64,000 nucleotides of DNA. Origin: Closterium sp. NIES-65 (Eukaryota; Streptophyta; Zygnematophyceae; Desmidiales; Closteriaceae). Under the pieces are notes generated by a model. The model did no database searches. It saw nothing but the letters and a program-made list of their open reading frames with translations, and was not told the DNA's origin. The translations under genes were made by a program, and so were the position numbers. Of this stretch, positions 1 through 9,700 are shown in pieces (position 1 is the stretch's first letter; the number at the start of each line of letters is the position of its first letter). The stretch is taken from positions 779,501 to 843,500 of the forward strand of contig CANXME010002474.1 in assembly GCA_948144175.1 (NCBI GenBank). The letters are read 5' to 3'.

Positions 1-1150
1 CAACTATGTGTCCATCTATACCCGTTTCTTAATACCACAAGCCAATAATGTGAATCTAGGAGTTGCTGCCCAGTTTTGAAATCAATCGCATATGACTTGC
101 GTTTGTTGAAGGAATTTGGCCCCGCCCTCGCATGGGCAAAACTGACTTCGTGGTCGGGTGTGCGGGAGGTGCAGCCGACCTTTTGCAGGTGTACGAGGGT
201 TGCTTATACACGAGGTGTACTTGGGAATCCATGCAAGAGTAACTTAAGCATCCGCGAGTGCAACACAGAAGTCTCGTGCACATGTACAAGTGGCGCAACT
301 CGTACAAAGGTTCGCGGGTGTTCGTCTGTGCAGGGTCGCGTCTGACCCTCCGCACCCTTGAGACTGCACAGGCGAATTTTGGCCAGAAATTCAAATGTGC
401 CCTAATTTCGACCAATCAGGAGCTGGCATTTTGAAATGTCAACCGAGGTGTTCAACGAAGGTGCTCGACGAAGGTCGTCAACCCGCGACGACGAAGGTCC
501 TCGAACCGCGACGACGAAGATCATCCTCCTGGAGGGTTGTCAAGGACTTTACCTTGTTGACCGAGTTACCTGCTCGACGAGGTTCTGCGGAGGGTCGCGA
601 ACGTCGTCGAGGTTGCTGTGGTGAAGTCGACCGACGTGGCAGCACGTGGTCGACGTGGCTCATCAAGTGCAACCGTCAGCATGTGGCTGACAACCTGCGC
701 AATGTGCTCGACAATGCACATCGTGCAAAACTGTCTACAAGCACCTGCGAAGTAGGTGCTCGCACATGCGCTTACAATCACCTGCGGATGCAGTGCTGGC
801 AAGCCGCGCGGATGCAGCATTAGCAAGCCGCGCGGGTGCAACATTGGCAAGCCGCGCGGGTGCAGCGTTTGCAGGCCGCCATTCTGCAGCGTTGGCAAGT
901 CGCACACAAGCTGCGTTGGCGGGCCGTGGAGATGATATGTTGGCAGGTCGACGACTCTGTCGTCCTGGCGAACGACCTGCCTGAGCACTAGCAAACCTTG
1001 CACGTGCTCTAGTCAATCTTTGCCATTGCTTGCTATCATTCTGAACTCGGTATTCTCAACTTTTCCTTAGTGAAACTTTTGCTGTTTTACCCTGTGAAAA
1101 CACAAGTCCTAGAGAACACAGACAGAGCTACGATCACTGTAACAACTCGT
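1..1150. other. Gene-free stretch upstream of copia remnant
   Basis: No conserved protein is recognisable in any frame. The stretch holds two degenerate repeat zones: about 430-620, where GAAGGT/CGACGA-type words recur, and 766-960. It may be part of a long LTR or an older insertion. No second copy in the window allows this to be decided. Confidence 0.4.
766..960. repeat. Minisatellite, roughly 24-30 bp units
   Basis: A GC-rich unit containing GCAAGCCGCGCGGGTGCA recurs about seven times with substitutions. All copies keep an Ala/Arg/Gly-rich frame, but nothing suggests a real protein. Confidence 0.6.
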
Positions 1151-1179
1151 TGTCGGAAAATATAATTTAATATTTTCTA

Positions 1180-1326
1180 TATGTAACTGCCTGTAGGATT
1201 GGTTACTGTAGTTATAGCGTTTTCCTATTTGGTGGTGCACCTTTCTTGCTTGTTCTCTCATATTTGTACCCTTGAACCTATAGTGAAACCACCCATTCTC
1301 CTTTTCAACTTTCTCGTTTCTTCACA
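1180..1326 (+). repeat. 3' end of a copia-type LTR
   Basis: The segment ends ...TTCTTCACA directly before TGGTATCAGAGC, a copia primer-binding site complementary to initiator-Met tRNA. Its last 70 bases (CATATTTGTAC, CATTCTC, TTTCTCGTTTC) resemble the end of the well-defined LTR at 5548-5679. The left boundary is a guess, because no partner LTR lies in the window. Confidence 0.5.
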
Positions 1327-1338
1327 TGGTATCAGAGC
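1327..1338 (+). promoter_or_regulatory. Primer-binding site (tRNA-iMet type)
   Basis: TGGTATCAGAGC follows an LTR end in CACA. It is the standard plant copia PBS. A perfect B-box-like GGTTCGAATCC follows at about 1344. Confidence 0.6.
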
Positions 1339-1561
1339 GGTCTCGGGTTCGAATCCCGGTGTATGCACATGTTGGTCCTTGCCACTGTGCTCAGTCCTGG
1401 GCCTCCCAGTGTGGGGGGGTGTCAGTAGAGCTACATTGTGAGATCCCCGATCGATCCTAGGGGGGGTTACAGGCGCGTTTGCCTGGGGGGTTATGGGCGC
1501 ACTGACCCGCTACTGAAACAAGCCCTTTTATCCCAATGGTCTAGTGGTTGGGATTCTGACA

Positions 1562-1590
1562 TGGTTTCAGAGCAGGTTCCCTAGTGGGAA
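1562..1590 (+). promoter_or_regulatory. Second PBS-like site in the same element
   Basis: TGGTTTCAGAGCAGG and the following TTCCCTAGTGGGAA match the sequence just behind the 5' LTR of the complete copia (5680 onward) and the PBS of the antisense copy at 57870-57881. This places a second leader start 235 bp downstream of the first, which suggests two related elements were joined. It is preceded by a tRNA-Glu-like 5' half (TGGTCTAGTGGTTGGGATTC, 1537-1556). Confidence 0.5.
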
Positions 1591-1619
1591 TGCTACCTAG
1601 GGCCCACCACGATTTTTTT

Positions 1620-2470
1620 TTCCTGCCCGGAGCGCGCCTTAGACTGGACCGAGTCGCGCGCGCCCCGTGTGCCCTCCCTACCGTCGCCCCGCCCTTTGTG
1701 GCCCCTTGCGCTGCCTGTCGACCCCACGCGCCGCCCTAGCGGCCCCTCCTTGCGCCACCCGTCGACCCCGCGCGCCGCCTTAGCGGCTCCCTGCGCCGCT
1801 CGTCGACCCCGCGCGTCGCCCTAGTGGCGCCTTACGCCACCCGTCGACCCCGCGCGCCGCCCTTGCGGCCTCGCCGCCCTTACCTGCGGCCCCGCCGCCC
1901 TCACCTGCGGTCCCCGCCGCCCTTACCTGCAGTCCTCGCCGCCCTCAACTGCGGCCTCGCCGCCCTTACCTGCGCCCTCACCGCCCTCACTTGCGGTCCC
2001 CGCCGCCCTCAACTGCGGCCTTGCCGCCCTTACCTGCGGCCTTGCCGCCCTCACCTGCGGTCCCCGCCGCCCTCAACTGCGGCCTCGCCCCCCTTACCTG
2101 CAGCCCAGCCGCCTTCCCTATGGCCCCGTCACCTGCTGCAGCGCCGCCCGCCACCTGAGCCGCCCAGGCCGCCTCACCTCACCGAGCAGCCGACCGCCGC
2201 GCCGCCCTGCAGCAGCACGGCCGAGCCGCCCAGCAGCTGAGCAGCCAAGCAACCGAGCCGCCCAACAACCAAGCAGCCGAGCCGCCCTGCACCCGAGCCG
2301 CCCAGCAGCCGAGCCGCCCTGCAGCCGAGCCGCCCAGCAGCCGAGCCGCCCTGCAGCCGATCCGCCCAGCAGCCGAGCCGCCCTGCAGCCGAGCCGCCCA
2401 GCAGCCGAGCCACCGTGCAGCCGAGCCGCCGAGCTGCCGAGCCGCCCTACCTCCGAGCCGCCCGAGCAGC
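1620..2470 (+). repeat. GC-rich minisatellite in copia leader
   Basis: Imperfect tandem units built on GCCGCCCTCACCTGCGGTCC (1820-2110), then on GAGCCGCCCAGCAGCC (2225-2470), fill the interval between the PBS and the gag start. All frames give Pro/Ala/Arg-rich nonsense. The same kind of array occupies the same position in the copia at 5548-12354 and in the antisense copy at 57345-57790. Confidence 0.75.
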
Positions 2471-2545
2471 CCTGTCCGGTGAGCACAATGCCTCTTTTCC
2501 TGCACTGCCCTCACCCTACTGTTGCACTGCTAGTCTACTGTGGTC

Positions 2546-4258
2546 ATGGCTACCCCTAGTGTCCTCGCTTTTGACGCTGAGGGTCGAGCCATTGACTTTG
2601 ACGTCTGGGTAGATGACCTGCAGCTGTTTTTATAGTGTGATAGGGCAGACGGTCTCTCACTCTTTGACCTCACCTCTGGCGCCTCTCCTGCCCCTGCTGC
2701 TGATGCCGACGCCACTGTTCGCTCCCAGTGGGCCACGCGCGACGCTGCTGCACGTCTTGCTGTGCGTCGCCACCTCCCTACCTCCGAGCGTGCGCACTTT
2801 AGTCAGTACAAGAGTGCTCAGACCTTGTACGACGCTGTAGTTGCGCGCTACTCCTCCCCTGCCACTGCTGCACTGAGCCATCTCATGCTACCGTACCTCT
2901 TCCCTGACCTTGCTGCCTTTCCCACAGTCACTGACCTCATTACGCACCTCCGCACTAGCGACACTCGTTACCGCGCTGCGCTTCCTGCTGACTTCGGCGC
3001 CCAGAACCCCCCCCCCTATGTACATCACTCTCTACTACATAGTCACTCGCCTCCCTGACTCCCTTCGCGTAGTCAGGGACCACTTTCTCTCAGTCTGTCC
3101 CACCACTCTCACTGTTGACCTCCTCGAGAAGTCCCTCCTAGCGGCCGAGAAGAGCATAGTCGCTGTAGGGGCCTCTCGTGGTGACCCGCGCACCCCCATC
3201 TTTGAGGGGTGTTCCCCCTCCCCCCTTCTGCCCTCTGTTGCCTCTGCTGCTACAGCCGACCTCGTTGGTCTTGAGTCGGTCGGTGCGGCGTCTGCCCCTA
3301 GCGGGAGACGCCGCTCTGGCAAGGGCAAGGGGGGCAGGGGCACTAGAGGGGTGAGCGGGGGCGGTGGAGGTGGAGGTGGAGGCGGCGGGGGGAGTGGGGG
3401 TGGCGGTGGGAGTGGTGGTGGGGGTGGAGGTGTCGGTGGCGGCAGTGGAGGCGGAGGCGGCGGCGGCGGTGGCGGTGGGAGCGGAGGTGGCGGAGGTGGC
3501 GGCGGTGGAGGAGGCGGCGGTAGTAGCGGAGGCGGCGGAGGCGGCGGAGGCGGCGGGGGTGGCGGTGGAGCTGGTCGCGGGTTTACGCAGAGGAGTGGCT
3601 CCAGTGGTGGTCCGCGCCAGCAGCAGCAGCGCGGTCGTGAGACCCTGTCCCCTCAGCAGCTCCGTGAGTGGTACACTACACGCCAGCGGGGTGGGGGTTT
3701 TGGTCCGTGCACCTACGTCCTGCGCACCGGTGACCGTGCGGGTGAGCAGTGTGGGGGTGCGCACCCCACCAAGCGCTGCTTTGGCCGCCTGACGGACTCG
3801 TGGCGTCACCAGTTCCCGGAGGCCGCAGAGATCCCTCGCTGGGGCGAGCTGTCTAGGGCGGGTGTTGCCATCTACGATCTTGATTTTGATGCTATTCGTT
3901 CTGCCATGTATGCTGTGTCTATTAGTGATGAGGGTGACTGTTACCGGTGTTTCCCGCCCGATCCGGGCATTGAGACTGCTGCTCTAGGTACAGGTGAGGC
4001 GGCTGCCCTAGGTGCTTGCGACGCTGCTGCTCTAGGTGCTAGTGCGTCTGCGTCCTCAGGTACTGGTGAGTCTGCGCTCTCAGGTACTACGTCGGCTTCG
4101 GCCTCCCTCACCTTCACCCTTGACTCTGGGGCTTCTTGCTCCTTCTTTCGGGACCGCACCACACTCACGCCGCTTAGTCGGCCGGTTGCGGAGTCTCTCG
4201 CTGTCCCCTCTAGGGGTCCTGTCCTGTCTCACTTCTCCACTCTCGTGCCGACCCTGTA
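2546..4258 (+). pseudogene. copia gag-protease, broken
   Basis: The reading frame starts at ATG 2546 (MATPSVLAFDAEG). The gag core contains the copia-type WVDDLQLFL and LYDAVVARYSSPA segments. A TAG at 2633-2635 interrupts it at codon 30. A run of Cs at about 3007-3016 causes a frameshift, after which the frame continues to 4258. Next come a Gly-rich tract (about 3355-3570, nearly pure Gly), a conserved LSPQQLREWY segment and a Cys/His knuckle with spacing C-x13-C-x3-H-x4-C (about 3708-3779). The protease motif is FTLDSGASCSFF (about 4110-4145). The sequence ends shortly after the protease active site. The Gly tract is much longer than in typical copia gag. Function when intact: nucleocapsid and polyprotein processing. 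Confidence 0.85.
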
Positions 4259-4785
4259 GTCTAGCGCCCACCGTTGTAGAGTTAATCTCCGTAGCGTTGG
4301 TACTAAAGCAATCGTTAAAAAACGGGTCAAACCTGTACAAGGATAGACATTCATATTACTCTTAATTGTTTAGTGTCCTTGTTGGTTCATTGTCTTATTG
4401 GCCATAATAAATGCATATGCAGTTGTAAATATACTAAATGAGAAGCGTACCCCCTAAGAAAGTGTGCTTAGGGTCTATATGCAGGGTCTCTTTTGTCGTT
4501 TCGTGGAGTCTCCTGTTGTGGTAAGCATATGATTTTTTTTTTTTTTATGAAATCACGATTTTAAATACAGATACCTACCACCGTATGCTTTATTACAAGT
4601 GGGCATTAAGAAGATTGAGGACCCACTACTAAACCCGAGACCCTTAGTTCCTATCACGATATTCATATTCATCTAAATGAATCAACCCTTTATCCAATTT
4701 GAGACTTTTATTTTTATCGCCCATGTACAAAACCGCGTTTCTATAATATGTGTCTAAAACCCCTGACGAAAACAGTCACACGAAA
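4259..4785. other. AT-richer gene-free stretch
   Basis: No ORF of substance or known repeat is visible. Base composition drops sharply from the GC-rich copia, with a T-run at 4532-4546. It may be older host sequence or the remains of the 3' part of copia-1. Confidence 0.4.
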
Positions 4786-4789
4786 GACC

Positions 4790-5137
4790 TGACGGAGTGC
4801 TACTCCGTTTCCGTCTGCCTTGCTGGCCTGTGTTTCGAATTTTGGGCGCGAAACAGCAGCCTTGCAGATTTCGGAACAGTGTGGCAGCCGAGCCACCCAG
4901 ATAGTGGATTTGATTTGTCAGAAGAGACAGAAAACAGTTGCGCACAGTTGGTCAGTTGTCTAGTACAGTAGTTGGCATGGAAACTGGTGACACGTGGGTG
5001 AATTTGGGGAAGAGTACTGTCCTGTTTCTATAATTTTACTGTCTGAGGTACGGAGGGGTGGAAAGTGCCCTCTGCTAGCACTGTAGTCCCCTTCAAAGCG
5101 CGGGGTCCCTAGTAGTACCCCTGCCAAAGCTACTTAC
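4790..5137 (+). repeat. Fold-back repeat, left arm
   Basis: Landmarks run in the order GATTTCGGAACAGTGTG, CAGCCGAGCCACCCAGA, GACACGTGGGTGAAT, GGAGGGGTGGAAAGTGCCC, GTAGTACCCCTGCCAAAGC. The same landmarks appear reversed and complemented at 5345-5547 and, beyond the copia insertion, at 12360-12432. Together the arms form a large inverted repeat around a spacer of about 200 bp. Confidence 0.75.
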
Positions 5138-5344
5138 CCACAAACTTTTCTAGATTGTTCCCATTACGGGAAAATTATTTCTCCCGAAACAAAAAAAAAA
5201 ATAAAGAAAGAATTGAAACCAAAGGTGGCAGACTCTAGCTTTTGGCTGAACTCCCCCCAGTCAGCCTGCGCTGGCCCCTGCGTCACCAACGCCCTTCCCC
5301 ACCGTCAATCATAGCAGAAGGTTGGTAGAGCATCCCAGCAGCTG
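5138..5344. other. Spacer between fold-back arms
   Basis: Non-repetitive within the window, apart from an A-rich run at about 5190-5210. No ORF. Confidence 0.4.
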
Positions 5345-5547
5345 CATTTCGGGTAAGTAGCTTTGGCAGGGGTACTACTAGCGACCCTGCGCTTTGAAGG
5401 AGACTACATGCCCAGTAGCGGGCACTTTCCACCCCTCCGCGCCTCAGACAGGGAAGTTATAGAAACAAGACAGTAATCTTCCCACATTCACCCACGTGTC
5501 AACAATTTCCAAACCGAATCCACACTCTGGGTGGCTCGGCTGACACA
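5345..5547 (-). repeat. Fold-back repeat, right arm (first part)
   Basis: Reverse complement of the left arm, from GCTTTGGCAGGGGTACTACTA to the Cys-rich CCACACTCTGGGTGGCTCGG. It is cut at 5547 by the copia insertion and resumes at 12355 with CTGTTCCGAAATCTGATAGG. Compared with the left arm it lacks a stretch of about 50 bp next to the CACGTG box. Confidence 0.75.
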
Positions 5548-5679
5548 TGTCAGAACATTATAGCTTATGCTGTTGTGTAGGCTATAGTGGGGTATCCCAT
5601 AGGGGGTACAACCAATTAGGGTTTCATATTTGTACTCACTTCATTTCATAGTTCATCCATTCTCGTTTCAATTCTCACA
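5548..5679 (+). repeat. copia-2 5' LTR
   Basis: 132 bp, TGTCAGAACATTATAG...AATTCTCACA. It matches 12223-12354 except for about two substitutions (for example position 5551 C versus 12226 T). Confidence 0.93.
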
Positions 5680-5690
5680 TGGTATCGAGC
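5680..5690 (+). promoter_or_regulatory. copia-2 primer-binding site
   Basis: TGGTATCGAGC abuts the LTR. It is one base short of the canonical TGGTATCAGAGC, so pairing with initiator tRNA-Met is probably weakened. Confidence 0.75.
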
Positions 5691-5821
5691 AGGTTCCCTC
5701 GTGGGAACTGTTCCTAAGGCCCTACTACTGCTTCCGCTGCTACTCGATCTGTCGCACGCCCCGCGGCGTGCGACCTATTGGCGCGCGGCGATTTTCTTTC
5801 TGGCGCGCGCCCCGAGGCGCG

Positions 5822-6640
5822 CGACCCCGCCTCTTTCGTCGCGGCCCCGCCCCTTGTCGCGGCCCCGCCCTACGTCGCGGCCCCGCCCCTTGTTGCGGCC
5901 CCGCCCTACGTCGCGGCCCCGCCCTACGTCGCGGCCCCGCCCCTTGTCGCGGCCCCGCCCTACGTCGTGGCCCCGCCCCTTGTCGCGGCCCCGCCCTACG
6001 TCGTGGCCCCGCCCTACGTCGCGGCCCCGCCCTACGTCGCGGCCCCGCCCCTCGTCGCGGCCCCGCCACCTCTCGTCGCGGCCCCGCCATCTCTCGTCGC
6101 GGCCCCGCCACTCTCGTCGCGGCCCCGCCCTTCGTTGCGGCCCCTGCCGCCCTTCGTCGCGGCCCCTGCCGCCCTTTGTCACGACCCCTGCCGCCCTTCG
6201 TCGCGGCCCCTGCCGCCATTCTCCACCGCGGCCACGCCACCTCCCTTGCGGCCCCGCAGCCCTGCACCGACCCGGCCCCGCTTCTGCTGGCCCCGTCGCC
6301 GCTCCACCCGGCCCCGCCGCTGTCCCCAGGCGGCCCCGCCGTCACCACCGCGCCGCCGGCGCCGCCGAGCTAGTGCGGAGTCACCCGAGCCACCCGAGCC
6401 GCCCGAGCCGCCCGAGCCGCCCGAGCCGCCCGAGCCACCCGAGCCGCCCCAGCCGCCGGGTCGCCGAGCCGCCGAGCTGCAGTTACTGCCGAGCAGCCGT
6501 ACCGCCGCGCCGAGCCGCCGAGCCACCCGAGTCGCCCGAGCAGCCGAGCCGCCCGAGTCGCCCGAGCCGCCGAGCCGCAGTTGCTGCAGTGCCGCCGTGC
6601 CGCCACGTCGCCGAGTCGCCGAGTCGTCGAGCCTCCTCTT
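5822..6640 (+). repeat. GC-rich minisatellite in copia-2 leader
   Basis: An array of about 18-bp units CCCCGCCCTACGTCGCGG / CCCCGCCCCTTGTCGCGG (5830-6060) grades into longer GCGGCCCCTGCCGCCCTTCGT units and then GAGCCGCCC units (6375-6600). Its position between PBS and coding region equals the array in copia-1, although the unit sequence differs. Confidence 0.8.
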
Positions 6641-6749
6641 CCCACCACTGGTGAGCCCCTGCCTTACTAGCGCGCTGCCTACTGCTTGCTTGGCTGCCTG
6701 CCTTACTGCTGCTACTCCTGCTCCTGCTTCTACTGGCGGCGGCCAGATG

Positions 6750-9700
6750 CAGCTCCAACGACGCCCACGCGCGTCTCTCACGCCCCAGCAGCTTCGTGAG
6801 TGGTACGCTCAGAGTAGAGGGTCTCTCAGTTCTGTTCGCTGCTCTTACGTGATTCGCACTGGTGCTCGGACTGGTCAGCCTTGTGGGACGCCTAGTCACA
6901 CACCGTCCCGCTGCTTTGCCCGTCTGAGCGACGCCTGGCGTACCGTGTTTGGCGACGCAGCTGAGCTCCCCGACTGGGTGGAGTTGCTTAGGCAGAGGGT
7001 AGATATATTTGCTCTTGACTAAAATGCTATTCTCACTGCCATGTATGCATTGCCTACTAGTGCTGACCGTGCCGGTCACCTGTGCGTACCGCCTGACCCG
7101 GGTATAGATCCTACTGCTCTAGCTGTTGGTACGGCTCCTGCTCTGGGTGCTAGTGTGTCTCCTGCTCCAGGTACAGATGCGGCTGCTGCTCTAGGTGCTA
7201 GTGAGTCTGCTTCCTCAGGTGCGGGTGAGTCTGCTCTCTCAGGTACCGCGTCGGCTCCGGCCTCTCACACCTTCACCCTTGACTCAGGGGCTTCTCGCTC
7301 CTTCTTTCGAGACGGCACCACCCTCACGCCGCTTGGTCGGCCAGTTGCAGTCTCTTTGGCAGACCCCTCTGGGGGCCCTGTCCTTGCTCACTTCTCCACT
7401 ATCCTCCCGTGTCCGGCGGCCCCCTCTGGCACCTTGTCTGGTCTTTACCTCCCCTCGTTCTCTACGAACTTGGTGAGTGGTGCTGACCTGCAGGATGCGG
7501 GGGTTCACCAGTTCACTCCTGCGAGTCAGCGGGTGACCCAATGCACGGACGCTCGGACAGGCCGACACCTGGCCACGTTTACTCGTCGGCCGGGGTCGAG
7601 CCTGTACACACTGACCACTGCGTCTCCTCCAGTTGCTGAGCCTAGTAGGGTAGCTGCGTCGGGTCAGGTGTTTGCTGCAGCGTCCAGGTCTGGTCCTGAG
7701 TCTACCCCCTGTTCGTATCGTCTCCTGTCTCACGAGACTCTCCTCTGGCACCACCGCCTTGGTCACCCCTCTCTGCTTCGGCTCAGAGGCATGGCCACTC
7801 GTCTTCTTGTTTCTGGTCTCCCCCGGTCCCTCCCTCCCCTTCCTCAGGGCCCTGGACCTATCTGTGTCCCCTGTGTCGAGGGGCGCCAGCGTGCTGCCCC
7901 TCACTCCTCCCAGTTTCCTCCGACAGAGGCCCCGTTGCAGACGCTTCACATGGACGTGTGGGGCCCAGCCCGCGTCCGTGGACAGGGTCACGAGCGCTAC
8001 TTCCTGCTCGTTGTTGACGACTACTCGCGTTACACCGCAGTCTTCCCCTTGCGCAGCAAGGGTGATGTCACTGAGGTGCTGATCGACTGGATCCGCGCAG
8101 CTCGTCTCCAGCTCAGGCAGAGCTTTGGCTCGGACTTTCCTGTTCTGCGTCTGCACTCGGACAGAGGCGGAGAGTTTTCCTCTGGCCTTCTGAGAGCCTA
8201 CTGTCGCGCACGGGGCATCAATCAGACCTTCACGCTTCCGGACTCTCCGCAGCAAAATGGGATTGCTGAGCGCCGCATTGGCATGGTCATGGACGTCGCT
8301 CGTACGTCTATGATGCATGCGGCTGCCCCCCATTTTCTGTGGCCGTTTGCGGTCAGGTACGCGGCGCATCAGATCAACCTTCACCCCAGGGTCTCCAGGC
8401 CGGAGACCTCCCCAGCCTTGCTGTGGACGGGGAAGGTTGGCGATGCGTCGGCGTTCCGGGTCTGGGGATCTCGGGCGTTTGTCCGCGACTTGTCTGCGGA
8501 CAAGCTATCCCCTCGTGCTGCTCCTTGTGTCTTCCTGGGGTTCCCCCCTGACGCGCCTGGGTGGCAGTTTTACCACCCCACCTCTCGCCGTGTTCTGTCC
8601 TCCCAGGACGTCACGTTCGACGAGTCGGTCCCCTACTACTGCCTCTTCCCCTACCGCACTCCGTCCCTCCCCCCGCCCCCGCTCTTCCTTGTACCAAGTC
8701 CCCCCCAAGTAGACCCCCTCCCCCCTCAGGGTCCTGCCCCTTCAGGTGTGTCCCAGGTAGACGCAGTCGAGCCTGTCGAGGTCACTGGTGACTCTGGTGC
8801 TGCTGAGGGTGCTGAGCCTGGAGGTGCTGTGCCTGGGGGTGCTGAGCCTGGGGGTGCTACGCCTCGGGGTGCTTTGCCTGGGGGTGCCGGGTCTGGGGGT
8901 GCTGAGTCTGGAGGTGCTCCGCCTGGAGGTTCTCCGGGTGCTTCGTCTCGCCGGGAGCCACTCTCTCCACAGGAGCTGCGCGAGTGGTTTGCCCGGCGCT
9001 GGAGCCGTGCAGCTGGTACTGGAGGTTCTTTGGCTACTGGGGGTGCTGAGCCTAGGGGTGCTGAGCCTGGGGGTGCTGAGCCTGGGGGTGCTACGCCTGG
9101 GGGTGCTGAGCCTGGGGGTGCTGAGCCTAGGGGTGCTGAGCCTGGGGGTGCTGAGCCTGGAGGTGCTCCGCTTGGAGGTTCTCCGGGTGCTACGTCTCGC
9201 CGGGAGCCACTCCCTCCACAGGAGCTGCGCGAGTGGTTTGCCCGGCGCTGGAGCCGTGCTGCTGGTGCTGGAGGTTTGTTGGCTACTGAGGGTGCTGCTG
9301 TCGCGGGTCCCTGAGGTGCTTGTTCTGGGAGTACTGGAGCTGCTGGGCATGCAGGTTCGGCTGGAGCTGGTGCTGCTGAGGGTGTTGGCGCTGAGACTAC
9401 CACTGGCGGTCCTGATGGGGGTGAACCTGTTGCTGCTGGAGGTTCTGGAGCTCCTGGAGGTGCTGCTGGAGCGGGTGATCCTACTGGAGGTGCTCCGCCT
9501 GGAGTTTCTCCGGGTGCTACGTCTCGCCGGGAGCCACTCTCTCCACAGGAGCTGCGCGAGTGGTTTGCCCGGCGCTGGAGCCGTACTGCTGGTGCTGGAG
9601 TTTCGTCGGCTACTGAGGGTGCTGCTGTCGTGGGTCCCGGAGGTGCTCGTACGGGGAGCACTGGAGCTGCTAGACCTGCGGGGTCGACTGGAGCTGGTCC

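Larger units (their letters stand above)
1180..4258 (+). mobile_element. Truncated Ty1/copia retrotransposon (copia-1)
   Basis: The order is LTR end, PBS, leader minisatellite, gag, start of the aspartic protease. Homology to the complete copia at 5548-12354 stops at about 4255, within the protease region. Integrase, reverse transcriptase, RNase H and the 3' LTR are all missing. The element cannot move on its own. Confidence 0.75.

Noticed and set aside
1333..1560. A permuted tRNA gene (3' half upstream of 5' half), as known from some green and red algae
   Set aside because: The acceptor stems of the two pieces do not pair, no anticodon arm can be built, and both lie in retroelement leader context.
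5740..6654. Arg/Pro-rich proteins encoded by the copia-2 leader
   Set aside because: The frames exist on both strands because of the tandem GC repeats. Units are not conserved between elements at protein level.
7284..8384. Minus-strand frame opposite the copia-2 integrase
   Set aside because: Shadow of the conserved integrase frame. It recurs opposite the same region in copia-3.
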